The position numbers and the translations under genes were made by a program. Positions 22,454-32,486 of a stretch of 64,000 nucleotides of DNA are shown here, in pieces. Below the pieces are notes generated by a model. That model had not been told where the DNA came from and ran no database searches. It saw nothing but the letters and a program-made list of their open reading frames with translations. Source of the DNA: Lycium barbarum (taxonomy: Eukaryota > Streptophyta > Magnoliopsida > Solanales > Solanaceae). The stretch is taken from positions 89,492,321 to 89,556,320 of the forward strand of contig NC_083341.1 in NCBI RefSeq assembly GCF_019175385.1, written 5' to 3'. How positions within the stretch are numbered: position 1 is the stretch's first letter; each line of letters starts with the position of its first letter.

Positions 22454-25400
22454 TGTTATGTCCCGTATTTTCGTATAACGGGAAATCAAGAAAATAAATA
22501 AGACTTGTGTGTGTTGAGGAAATAAGTTGATTCAAGTTGCTATGCTCATGTTGATTATGGAATCATTGATGTCAAGACCTCGGGGAAGGCCGAGGGTAAA
22601 TTTGGAATTTTAGAAATTAGTTCCGGGAATTACCAAACGGGACATTTCACGAATTGGGCCAAGTTTGGACAACAAGGAATTGAAGCCCAAGTCCTTGAAG
22701 AGGCCGGCCAAGGGGGGGCAAGCCCAAGCCCATTTCATTAAGGTCATGTGCTATGCACATGACCTATGAGTGGATATATATCAAGCTCACTTGGTAATTA
22801 TCAAGAAAATAGATCAAAAAAATCAAGAACATAAAGAAAGAGGGGTTTCGGCCACTAGAGAGAAAAAGAAAGAAAAATTTCCAAGCTTGATTGTTGATCC
22901 AAAAATCTCAAGTTTTACATAGTTGTGGAGTACTCAAGACGCTCTCCGACGTGATACAAGTAGTTTGGAGAAAGAGCGACGTTTGCGACAAGTCGGAAAT
23001 TCAAGAAAAAGGTAAGATTTTTATGTTTTAATGTTATGTAATGGATATATATGTGTTAGTGATTGGATTAGTGTGAAGATTGTGGATGAGGTTGTGTTTG
23101 TGCATGGTGTGTGTGTATATAAAAGGGTGTGTTTGGCCGTGAGTCCCATGAAGTGCAAGGCATAAGAATTTTATCTTGTTTAGTTTGAATAATGTGTTGT
23201 TGTGATCTTTATGTCGTAAAGGATCGATTAAAGAATTGAGTTGGTGCTAGAAAATAATTTCGGACGTTATCGGAAAGTGTATACCTTTGGTATATTTGTA
23301 TATATCATAGTATATTTATGATACTAAGGACTTTAAATATGATTTATAGTTGATGTTGATGAATTTGGAACGAAACGACGCAAGTTAGAATATTCGTCGT
23401 AGCTTTTGGTGGTTGAAATGAAATAGGGAAAGAAATGGATTTTGAGAAACTTTGTATATGGTTTGGAACTTGTATGTTATGTGGTGGAATAATCTTGAAT
23501 GAATGAATACAATAATGTGGACATGAGTTAGAATTGTGAAGTTTGAATATAGGATTACCAACTTGTGTATTAAGGTGAAATTTTGAAGCTAGTGTGGTTT
23601 GATTGTGGTTTGTATTGTGTAATGATGTTTGGGTTGTTGTTGTTGTTGTATTTTGAGCCGAGCCAAGTCTCGGGGATGTTAGATTTATAGAGGAAATGCT
23701 GCCGAAATTTCGGTAGCCAAGTATAGCCCCAAAGATGAAAATGCTAACTCCCATGAATAGTAACTGGTAAAAGTGACCATTTGCAGTTTCTGGACGAAAC
23801 GAGAATTGCGATTTGAGGAGCGTAAGGCGCCAACCAGGTATGTAAAGCCTACCTATCATTCTTTTGGCATGTCCTAGATATACTAGGTTAAGATCGGCCC
23901 CTCGGGAATAATCCTACTCTTGGAAATCGAGGTTCAAGTTCGAGCACTATTCACTCAGCGCGATTGAACCCTCTTTGTCACATTTGGTTAAAAGAATGTT
24001 CGTACCTCCATAACTTGTGCTGTTGTGTCCGAAACTCTTCGAAACTTTTGTAGATGGCTCTATGGAGCCGAAAGTCTGTGATTTGTGTCCGCCACCTCAA
24101 TTTGACTCGAGGTGGGCCCGCGAGCCCCGAGGCTCCCCTTATTCGGTTTGTTTGATTCGTTTGTGTCCGTTATGATCCGCAACCGTCTGTTTAGGACCCA
24201 AGGATGTGTTTGAAACTTCCTATGCCATTAATGTACGTTCTGTACTTTGAATGATGTGAGATTTTCGGAAAATGACTTATGAACAGTTTTTCTTGCGAAT
24301 TTGACAGTTTGGAACTTCGTAACTTTTATACGCATACTTTGATCAGTCTGATTCTTACTCCGATCCTTCGGGCGTCAGTATATACCTCTACGTAAATTAT
24401 ATGTTAAGTCCGACAAATTATTTTTGATATGCATATGATTTCTGCACTACTCTGTTCGTGCTGTCTGCTATGACTTCGTTCGTCGGTACCCGGGCCGACT
24501 TTGTGATCGTGCGCACTATAATATATTCGGGAGTTATGATGTGTTACAGTTTCCGAGGCCTCGCCATAGGGCCGGTTACCGTTTATGGAGTTATGATGTG
24601 ATATGGCATTTGATATGTTCTGATGATATGATGTGTGTGTGATATGATGTGTCTGGAGATTGTACGGAGATTTGAAACCTTCTGGAGTTATGATGTGTTG
24701 TGGCACCAGCGTCGGGGGGTGACCACGTTCCTAAACCCTATACATGATTTGATTTGCATTTGTACGTTCGCCTCCCGCACAGGTTTGCTTTGTTGCGATG
24801 TTGGTGTGTTTGTTCTTTCTGACTCTAGCTGTGTTTGTGATTTCTGTACCTTCTGCTTTACATACTCAGTACTTCTCCCGTACTGACCCCCGTTTCTTCG
24901 GGGGCTGTGTTTCATGCCCGCAGGTACAGAAGCTCGTTTAGGTGGTCCTCCAGTTTAGGCTACTCATTCTGCTGTGTTGGAGAGCTCCCCTTTGATCCGG
25001 AGCCTACTTTGGTACATATCTTTGTTTGTGTCTGTATTCTGTATATTTGGATGAGTGGGTACGGCGGGGCCCTGTCCCGTCCTATGTTCTTATGTTCTGT
25101 TTTGTCTAGAGGCCTGTAGTCAGATTTGTGGGTCGTGGGTCCGGTGTGTTGCATGTGAGTCTGTTGTACGATCTTAAGTGGCCCGTACGCTACTATGGCC
25201 AAGTCGGCCTCTGAGTTTGTATGTATGTGTATGCATTTGGGGGCGATGTGCATTCCGCCACCCTTCTGATGTGTGTGTGTGAAATTTGGCGATGTATATT
25301 CCGCCTCCTTTCTGATTTGTGATTTGTTTGATTTGTACGGGCGACTGCTTAGGATAAGTGTTCGGTAATTGTCTGAGTGCGATGTTGAGTTCGAATAACG

Positions 25401-25503
25401 TACGTTGAGTTTGGTCGAGTCTGACTACGATAATTTGGGTGTGAGTTCGTTTGGGGTGTCCCAGAAGGACACCAGTCGCGGCCCACGGGGCTGGGTCGTG
25501 ACA
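22454..25503 (+). mobile_element. 5' LTR of E (3050 bp)
   Basis: TGTTATGTCCC to GTGACA. U3 has a long dyad at 22741-22765 just before TATATAT (22775-22781). Donor AAAAAG|GTAAG at 23012. CTGCCGAAATTTCGGTAG palindrome 23699-23716. Hairpins CAGTAC/GTACTG (24867-24885) and CCCCC/GGGGG (24887-24904), and a GGCGGG/CCCGTC hairpin near 25062-25081. The 171-aa antisense frame inside it is not considered a gene. Confidence 0.95.
22741..22781 (+). promoter_or_regulatory. Core promoter of E: 11-bp-arm dyad plus TATA
   Basis: AGGTCATGTGC, a 3-base TAT, then its exact reverse complement (22741-22765), containing CATGTG/CACATG E-box motifs; TATATAT follows at 22775-22781. Repeated in the 3' LTR at 29167-29207. 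Transcription would start roughly 30 bp later (inference). Confidence 0.6.
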
Positions 25504-25711
25504 AAAGTGGTATCAGAGCGGTTTGTCCTCGGAATGTCTACAGGCCGTGTCTAGTAGAGTCTTATTTATCGATGTGTTGTGCACCACATCTATAAACAGG
25601 GAGCTACAGGACATCTAGGATGTTGTGTTGCCTTTTCTTTGGAATCTTAGATCGTGCGATAGAGCTGTGTTATTAGGGTCATTCTGATCTGACCCGTTGT
25701 TGTGTTTGCAG
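23012..25711 (+). other. Predicted 5'-leader intron of E (2.7 kb)
   Basis: Donor AAAAAG|GTAAG and acceptor TGTGTTTGCAG|TG-ATG, with CTGAT/CTGAC branch-like motifs 20-30 nt before the acceptor. Splicing would remove most of the LTR leader, the PBS and many upstream ATGs and place gag 2 nt after the junction. Spliced RNA could make Gag but not be reverse transcribed. Prediction only. Confidence 0.5.
25508..25519 (+). promoter_or_regulatory. Primer binding site of E (initiator Met-tRNA)
   Basis: TGGTATCAGAGC, four bases after the LTR; complementary to the 3' end of plant initiator Met-tRNA. Confidence 0.95.
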
Positions 25712-25713
25712 TG

Positions 25714-27159
25714 ATGCCTCCGAAGAAGGCAACGGCGGCCCAAAAGGGCAAGGCGAAGGTGGGAGAGACCAGTCAGGCACAACGGGCTACTCGGGCTCGT
25801 GTTTATGATTTGCCTGAGGTTACACCTCATTCTGAGGGGTCTGCTACACCCCCATTAGTACAGCCTGGAGCGGGACCTTCAGCAGCTCCAGAGGTCCGTG
25901 TACCCGCTCCTGAGATTCCTCAGCCAGGGGCGGAGGATAGGACCCTGCGGGAGGCTGTACAGTTGTTGACCACGATTGTAGCCGGCCAGGCTCGCAGACG
26001 CGGGCGGAGGGACGATGATGATGAGGACAGGCGGGAAAGCCTGAGAGTTCGGGAGTTCTTGTTATGCGGCCCTCCAGAGTTTTTTGGGTCTAAGCCCGAC
26101 GAGGACCCCCATGACTTCATTCGGGGGATGCGGCATGCATTAGACTTGGTCAGGGCGTCAGAGACCGAGTCGGTTGAGCTAGCTTCGCATAGACTTCGGG
26201 ATGTTGCCGCGCATTGGTATGAGACTTGGGAGCTATCCCGGGGTGAGGGTGCTCCTCCAGCTATGTGGGATCAGTTTGTGACTGCTTTCACCCGCCACTT
26301 CCTGCCCCCAGAGTTACGACGGGAGCGAGCTGATCGGTTTTTGCATCTGCAGCAGAGGGGTCGGAGCGTCCGTGAATATAATTTGGAGTTTGATTCCCTG
26401 GCCCGGTATGCCCCTGCCGTGGTGGCAGATATGACAGATCGGATGCATAGATATGTTATGGGGCTGGATCGTTACTTGATTGACGGGTGTATGGCGGTGT
26501 CATTGCAGACAGATATGGACATTGCCCGTCTACAGGCCTACGCCCAGGGGATGGAGAATCGGCACCGAGCAGATCGGCCCAGCCGAGAGTATGATGGGAG
26601 ACGGCCCAAGAGGGCCAGATCAGCGGGGTATTCTGGAGATTCTCGGAGCGGGCAGCCTCAGTATCAGTCCAGCGGGGACTTTCCTCCGTCAGGCCGGGAC
26701 ACCCAGTCTGTTGGTAAGAGGTTTGATGGAGCAGGACCGTCCAGGGCAGACCAGAGTTCCAGAGCCCCAGGTCCTCAGGCGAGCAGGGGTCCCAGTCAGT
26801 CTAGGCCACCCATACCCCAGTGTTCATATTATGGAAGATCGCACCCAGGTGAGTGCTTCAGGGCCACGGGGGCCTGTTTTGCTTGCGGCCGCCAGGGCCA
26901 TATCATGCGGGATTGTCCGTGGGCAGGCGGTTCCGGTAGCGCAGCACCGCCGATGAGATCTGTTGCGGGTTCGTCATCTACCCCTTCGGCCACGCGCTCT
27001 ACAGGGCGAGGTATGCCAGCACCAGCGGGCCGCGGTAGAGGCCGTGGTGGGGGTTCAGATTCTAGCGGTCCCTCGAACCGCATCTACGCTTTGACTGGTC
27101 GTCGGGACCCAGAGGCACCCCCAGACACAGACCCAGGTATATTACTAACCCTTTTCTGA
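25714..27159 (+). CDS. Gag polyprotein of element E (481 aa)
   Basis: Structural protein that would form the cytoplasmic particle and bind element RNA. I start at ATG 25714, three bases after a splice-acceptor CAG; the open frame runs further upstream only from a GTG. Residues: Lys/Ala-rich N-terminus (MPPKKATAAQKGKAK), acidic/arginine patch about 95-110, retrotransposon gag core about 120-234 (PPEFFGSKPDEDP to SLARYAP), basic and Ser/Gln/Pro-rich linker, zinc knuckle CFACGRQGHIMRDC at 388-401, then a Gly/Arg-rich tail. Just before it, CSYYGRSHPGEC (370-381) looks like a second knuckle with one Cys changed to Tyr. The frame ends at ILLTLF where protease would normally follow. It is GC-rich and intact, unlike neighbouring relics. 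Confidence 0.95.
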   Translation: MPPKKATAAQKGKAKVGETSQAQRATRARVYDLPEVTPHSEGSATPPLVQPGAGPSAAPEVRVPAPEIPQPGAEDRTLREAVQLLTTIVAGQARRRGRRDDDDEDRRESLRVREFLLCGPPEFFGSKPDEDPHDFIRGMRHALDLVRASETESVELASHRLRDVAAHWYETWELSRGEGAPPAMWDQFVTAFTRHFLPPELRRERADRFLHLQQRGRSVREYNLEFDSLARYAPAVVADMTDRMHRYVMGLDRYLIDGCMAVSLQTDMDIARLQAYAQGMENRHRADRPSREYDGRRPKRARSAGYSGDSRSGQPQYQSSGDFPPSGRDTQSVGKRFDGAGPSRADQSSRAPGPQASRGPSQSRPPIPQCSYYGRSHPGECFRATGACFACGRQGHIMRDCPWAGGSGSAAPPMRSVAGSSSTPSATRSTGRGMPAPAGRGRGRGGGSDSSGPSNRIYALTGRRDPEAPPDTDPGILLTLF

Positions 27160-27498
27160 ATAAATATGTGCAATGATAGGTTTGCACCTCAGTATTATGC
27201 GATATTCTTTTTGTGTGTGTCAGTAAAGGTAGGGTAAGAATCCGAATTAATAAAAATATCCGAGGCAGTTATCTGTACATGTGGGAGGAAAATATATGGG
27301 ATTTGGAAGGCTAGAATGATAGACCACACCGCCAGAAAAGTAAACGACCTCTTTGGGTCAGAGTGGGACCCGCTACAAAAAATTTCTGAAAAATTTGCTA
27401 AGACCCCGTTTGGCCTAAAATTTCGTGACAAAGGTCGTACGGGGCAATTGGCGAAATTATATCAGCCCTAACGCGTCAAAATATGTAAAAGTTTCAGG

Positions 27499-27552
27499 GT
27501 TAAGCGTGCTCAAGCCAGAGCAATTCTGGGATGGGTGACCCCCTGGGAAGTA
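27499..27552 (+). ncRNA. 5S rRNA-like segment inside E
   Basis: Resembles the 3' half of plant 5S rRNA. Near-identical blocks: TTAAGCGTGCT (start of box A), AGAG, GGATGGGTGACC and CCTGGGAAGT (box C region). I count about 10 differences in 54 positions against the plant 5S consensus as I recall it. The 5' half of 5S is absent and homology stops after GGGAAGT. It covers most of the internal Pol III control region. Known parallel: Cassandra TRIM elements carry 5S in their LTRs; here it is in the internal region. Probably captured or convergent; not a functional 5S gene. Confidence 0.7.
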
Positions 27553-28012
27553 ATGCAAAATTTTGCACAAGTGCAAGTATGATTTATGTAAATGAAAATT
27601 TGGGGTAACCAAAAGGTAAATAGAATGTGTGTGGAATAATTAGTGCCCTTTCGGGAGTCGCGCGGAACGAGGCGGACTAAATGGGCAAAAAGAAAAGGGT
27701 ACAACACCTCTTGGGAAATTGAACGAATTTGAATAACAGCCAGAGATGTTCGCCAGTAAGGTATGAGTAAACGTGTGTATGTGTGTGTATGATTTTCATT
27801 CAGGGCCATGAGGGCTAAGAGCCGAGCCCCGGAAACTAATGTTGTGATAAATAAAAGATAAGCAGTGTGAGTAATTGGAATTTTTGAAGGAGTCGATACG
27901 TAAGACGCAAAGTAAATTGTGTGACGACTTGGTGAGTGAGTTTGCAAATAAAGGAAAATTCTCATGAATTATTGGAGCCTTAATATGAATGATTTGATTC
28001 TAAATTGACATC

Positions 28013-28560
28013 CTATCTGTGGTGCTTCTGCACTTCCGACTCCGATGAGGCTCTACCTAGTACACCTCTGTACTTCTGCATTCGACTAGGTTCCCGTCCG
28101 ATGAACCTTTTGTGCGTTTGATTCTGAATCCGTTCCTGTCTGGCGCACCTCTGTGGGTCTGAATCTGGATATAAATCCGTCTGATATGCTTCGGTGCGTT
28201 TGATTTTGACCGCGTGTGTGTTTGATACACTTCGGTTTGACTGGTCGCAACTTTGTATGAAACAATCCTGTATATTTGATTCTGATTTCGGATCCGTTCG
28301 ATATGAGTCCATACGTTTGACTTCAATTGTGAATCTGTCTGGTGTATCTTCGTGTGTTGATTCTGCTTACAAATTCGTCCGATACGCCTTTGTACGTCTA
28401 ACTCCGAGCCCAGATTTGTTTGACACATCTCAGTCTGTCTGATATACTTCCGTACCTCTGACTTCGACTACGAATCCGTCCGCCATAGTTGAGTATGTCT
28501 GCCTCCGATTATGAATCCGTCTGGTTTTAGTTCTGAATCTGTTTGGCATGAAGTGTCTGA
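28013..28560 (+). repeat. Degenerate ~50-bp tandem repeat in the E spacer
   Basis: Pyrimidine-rich units built on TTTGATTCTGA...ATCCGTCTGATA...CTTCGGTGCG, about ten copies, strongly diverged from each other. Frames across it are repeat translations, not genes. Confidence 0.65.
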
Positions 28561-28843
28561 TATGAAGTAAAGTGAGATTACGACGATGTGGTAAGGAAAC
28601 TCAGGAGTGTGAAAAGAAGATGATATTGACGATGATGTCTGGAAAGTGTCCGTCCCTTACAAGAATATAGTGCAGAGTTCGGTGATTACGTAGAGTATGA
28701 GAAAATGTATTATGAAGGTATTTGAGTCAGTGATGTGAAAAATCTACCCTAGTATTGGTAAAGAAGACATGTCGGAGAAATCAATAAAGGACAACTATCA
28801 CGAGAACCCTCCCGGAGTAGTACGACACCCATGAGTTCGATTC

Positions 28844-28879
28844 AACATTCGAGGACGAATGTTCTTAAGGGGGGGAGAA
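28844..28879 (+). promoter_or_regulatory. PPT-proximal hairpin and polypurine tract of E
   Basis: AACATTCG-AGGA-CGAATGTT (28844-28863) and AAGGGGGGGAGAA (28867-28879), directly before the LTR. Confidence 0.9.
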
Positions 28880-31800
28880 TGTTATGTCCCGTATTTTCGT
28901 ATAACGGGAAATCAAGAAAATAAATAAGACTTGTGTGTGTTGAGGAAATAAGTTGATTCAAGTTGCTATGCTCATGTTGATTATGGAATCATTGATGTCA
29001 AGACCTCGGGGAAGGCCGAGGGTAAATTTGGAATTTTAGAAATTAGTTCCGGGAATTACCAAACGGGACATTTCACGAATTGGGCCATGTTTGGACAACA
29101 AGGAATTGAAGCCCAAGTCCTTGAAGAGGCCGGCCAAGGGGGGGCAAGCCCAAGCCCATTTCATTAAGGTCATGTGCTATGCACATGACCTATGAGTGGA
29201 TATATATCAAGCTCACTTGGTAATTATCAAGAAAATAGATCAAAAAAATCAAGAACATAAAGAAAGAGGGGTTTCGGCCACTAGAGAGAAAAAGAAAGAA
29301 AAATTTCCAAGCTTGATTGTTGATCCAAAAATCTCAAGTTTTACATAGTTGTGGAGTACTCAAGACGCTCTCCGACGTGATACAAGTAGTTTGGAGAAAG
29401 AGCGACGTTTGCGACAAGTCGGAAATTCAAGAAAAAGGTAAGATTTTTATGTTTTAATGTTATGAAATGGATATATATGTGTTAGTGATTGGATTAGTGT
29501 GAAGATTGTGGGATGAGGTTGTGTTTGTGCATGGTGTGTGTGTATATAAAAGGGTGTGTTTGGCCGTGAGTCCCATGAAGTGCAAGGCATAAGAATTTTA
29601 TCTTGTTTAGTTTGAATAATGTGTTGTTGTGATCTTTATGTCGTAAAGGATCGATTAAAGAATTGAGTTGGTGCTAGAAAATAATTTCGGACGTTATCGG
29701 AAAGTGTATACCTTTGGTATATTTGTATATATCATAGTATATTTATGATACTAAGGACTTTAAATATGATTTATAGTTGATGTTGATGAATTTGGAACGA
29801 AACGACGCAAGTTAGAATATTCGTCGTAACTTTTGGTGGTTGAAATGAAATAGCGAAAGAAATGGGTTTTGAGAAACTTTGTATATGGTTTGGAACTTGT
29901 ATGTTATGTGGTGGAATAATCTTGAATGAATGAATACAATAATGTGGACATGAGTTAGAATTGTGAAGTTTGAATATAGGATTACCAACTTGTGTATTAA
30001 GGTGAAATTTTGAAGCTAGTGTGGTTTGATTGTGGTTTGTATTGTGTAATGATGTTTGGGTTGTTGTTGTTGTTGTATTTTGAGCCGAGCCAAGTCTCGG
30101 GGATGTTAGATTTATAGGGGAAATGCTGCCGAAATTTCGGTAGCCAAGTATAGCCCCAAAGATGAAAATGCTAACTCCCATGAATAGTAACTGGTAAAAG
30201 TGACCATTTGCAGTTTCTGGACGAAACGGGAATTGCGATTTGAGGAGCGTAAGGCGCCAACCAGGTATGTAAAGCCTACCTATCATTCTTTTGGCATGTC
30301 CTAGATATACTAGGTTAAGATCGGCCCCTCGGGAATAATCCTACTCTTGGAAATCGAGGTTCAAGTTCGAGCACTATTCACTCAGCGCGATTGAACCCTC
30401 TTTGTCACATTTGGTTAAAAGAATGTTCGTACCTCCATAACTTGTGCTGTTGTGTCCGAAACTCTTCGAAACTTTTGTAGATGGCTCTATGGAGCCGAAA
30501 GTCTGTGATTTGTGTCCGCCACCTCAATTTGACTCGAGGTGGGCCCGCGAGCCCCGAGGCTCCCCTTATTCGGTTTGTTTGATTCGTTTGTGTCCGTTAT
30601 GATCCGCAACCGTCTGTTTAGGACCCAAGGATGTGTTTGAAACTTCCTATGCCATTAATGTACGTTCTGTACTTTGAATGATGTGAGATTTTCGGAAAAT
30701 GACTTATGAACAGTTTTTCTTGCGAATTTGACAGTTTGGAACTTCGTAACTTTTATACGCATACTTTGATCAGTCTGATTCTTACTCCGATCCTTCGGGC
30801 GTCAGTATATACCTCTACGTAAATTATATGTTAAGTCCGACAAATTATTTTTGATATGCATATGATTTCTGCACTACTCTGTTCGTGCTGTCTGCTATGA
30901 CTTCGTTCGTCGGTACCCGGGCCGACTTTGTGATCGTGCGCACTATAATATATTCGGGAGTTATGATGTGTTACGGTTTCCGAGGCCTCGCCATAGGGCC
31001 GGTTACCGTTTATGGAGTTATGATGTGATATGGCATTTGATATGTTCTGATGATATGATGTGTGTGTGATATGATGTGTCTGGAGATTGTACGGAGATTT
31101 GAAACCTTCTGGAGTTATGATGTGTTGTGGCACCAGCGTCGGGGGGTGACCACGTTCCTAAACCCTATACATGATTTGATTTGCATTTGTACGTTCGCCT
31201 CCCGCACATGTTTGCTTTGTTGCGATGTTGGTGTGTTTGTTTTTTCTGACTCTAGCTGTGTTTGTGATTTCTGTACCTTCTGCTTTACATACTCAGTACT
31301 TCTCCCGTACTGACCCCCGTTTCTTCGGGGGCTGTGTTTCATGCCCGCAGGTACAGAAGCTCGTTTGGGTGGTCCTCCAGTTTAGGCTACTCATTCTGCT
31401 GTGTTGGAGAGCTCCCCTTTGATCCGGAGCCTACTTTGGTACATATCTTTGTTTGTGTCTGTATTCTGTATATTTGGATGAGTGGGTACGGCGGGGCCCT
31501 GTCCCGTCCTATGTTCTTATGTTCTGTTTTGTCTAGATGCCTGTAGTCAGATTTGTGGGTCGTGGGTCCGGTGTGTTGCATGTGAGTCTGTTGTACGATC
31601 TTAAGTGGCCCGTACGCTACTATGGCCAAGTCGGCCTCTGAGTTTGTATGTATGTGTATGCATTTGGGGGCGATGTGCATTCCGCCACCCTTCTGATGTG
31701 TGTGTGTGAAATTTGGCGATGTATATTCCGCCTCCTTTCTGATTTGTGATTTGTTTGATTTGTACGGGCGACTGCTTAGGATAAGTGTTCGGTAATTGTC

Positions 31801-31930
31801 TGAGTGCGATGTTGAGTTCGAATAACGTACGTTGAGTTTGGTCGAGTCTGACTACGATAATTTGGGTGTGAGTTCGTTTGGGGTGTCCCAGAAGGACACC
31901 AGTCGCGGCCCACGGGGCTGGGTCGTGACA
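28880..31930 (+). mobile_element. 3' LTR of E (3051 bp)
   Basis: Same content as the 5' LTR, offset 6426 (6427 after a 1-bp insertion near 29510). Differences include A/T at about 29087, three changes near 29829-29865, and AGG/ATG at about 31209. Followed by TSD ACCGT and relic N. Confidence 0.95.
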
Positions 31931-31935
31931 ACCGT

Positions 31936-32486
31936 CCTATCAACATATTCACAATCTTAACCCATCGTCTGACCACAGATTCCACTTAAGATTCCCCTTT
32001 AATATTACTCTTTTCCCTTTCCTTAATATAATCATTAGGGATTTATGATTTACTGTCGTTGCATAACATAAAATATTTCAGAATCATACTTGCTTAATTT
32101 TTAACACTTTATCAAAGCGACAAATATACCTTCCATCATTAGGTGCTCTTGTCCTGAAACTCCGATGGATGTGGGCCATGGCATGGCCTACTTTGGAATC
32201 CCGATCTGCATAAATCATTCTAACATAGGCTAGAGAACTGGTTCTTCCTGATGTCCCTCCATCGGTTGTTCATTGCTAACCAGTACTTCTACAAATGTAC
32301 CAACTATACTAACCTATCCAATCTGGCCACTACCTTCATTCGAACCTTGCTCTAAAGATGCCGTCAAGTATTGATTAATGGGGTCCTCAGGCTAAAAACT
32401 TCCTGGCCTCCCAGAAGGCCCTGCACTCTTCACTGGTCTACCATAATACGAAGCTTGGAGATCAACTCCCAGCGTTGGCCCTTTTC
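31936..32486. other. Relic N, right part
   Basis: Continues the pyrimidine-rich sequence interrupted by E. No credible frame. Ends where LTR J begins. Confidence 0.4.

Larger units (their letters stand above)
27160..28879 (+). other. E spacer replacing pol (non-coding)
   Basis: No long frame on either strand that looks real. Holds a 5S rRNA-like segment (27499-27552), the degenerate repeat array 28013-28560, then the PPT region. A GTATAT donor-like site and TACTAAC sit at the end of gag (27133-27150), perhaps a fossil junction. Confidence 0.75.
22454..31930 (+). mobile_element. Element E: complete gag-only LTR retrotransposon (9.48 kb)
   Basis: The only complete element here. LTRs 22454-25503 and 28880-31930, TSD ACCGT on both sides (22449-22453, 31931-31935), PBS, gag, PPT. 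The 3376-bp internal region has one gene, gag, and then 1.7 kb without coding sequence; there is no protease, RT or integrase. By eye the LTRs differ by about 12 substitutions and one 1-bp indel in 3050 bp, so the insertion is recent. It fits the class known as TR-GAG (terminal-repeat retrotransposon with GAG domain) and would need pol from another element. Confidence 0.93.

Noticed and set aside
23344..23859. 171-codon antisense frame, repeated at 29771-30286
   Set aside because: It lies antisense in the two E LTRs; similarity between the copies follows from LTR identity. No recognisable domain, Asn/Thr/His-rich composition.
25508..25519. tRNA gene
   Set aside because: Only the 12-nt complement of the Met-tRNA 3' end is present; it is a primer binding site.
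26480..26956. 158-codon frame overlapping gag
   Set aside because: Out-of-frame shadow of the GC-rich gag gene of E.
28057..28428. Overlapping frames of 80-120 codons on both strands
   Set aside because: Repeated peptides simply reflect the ~50-bp tandem repeat of the E spacer.
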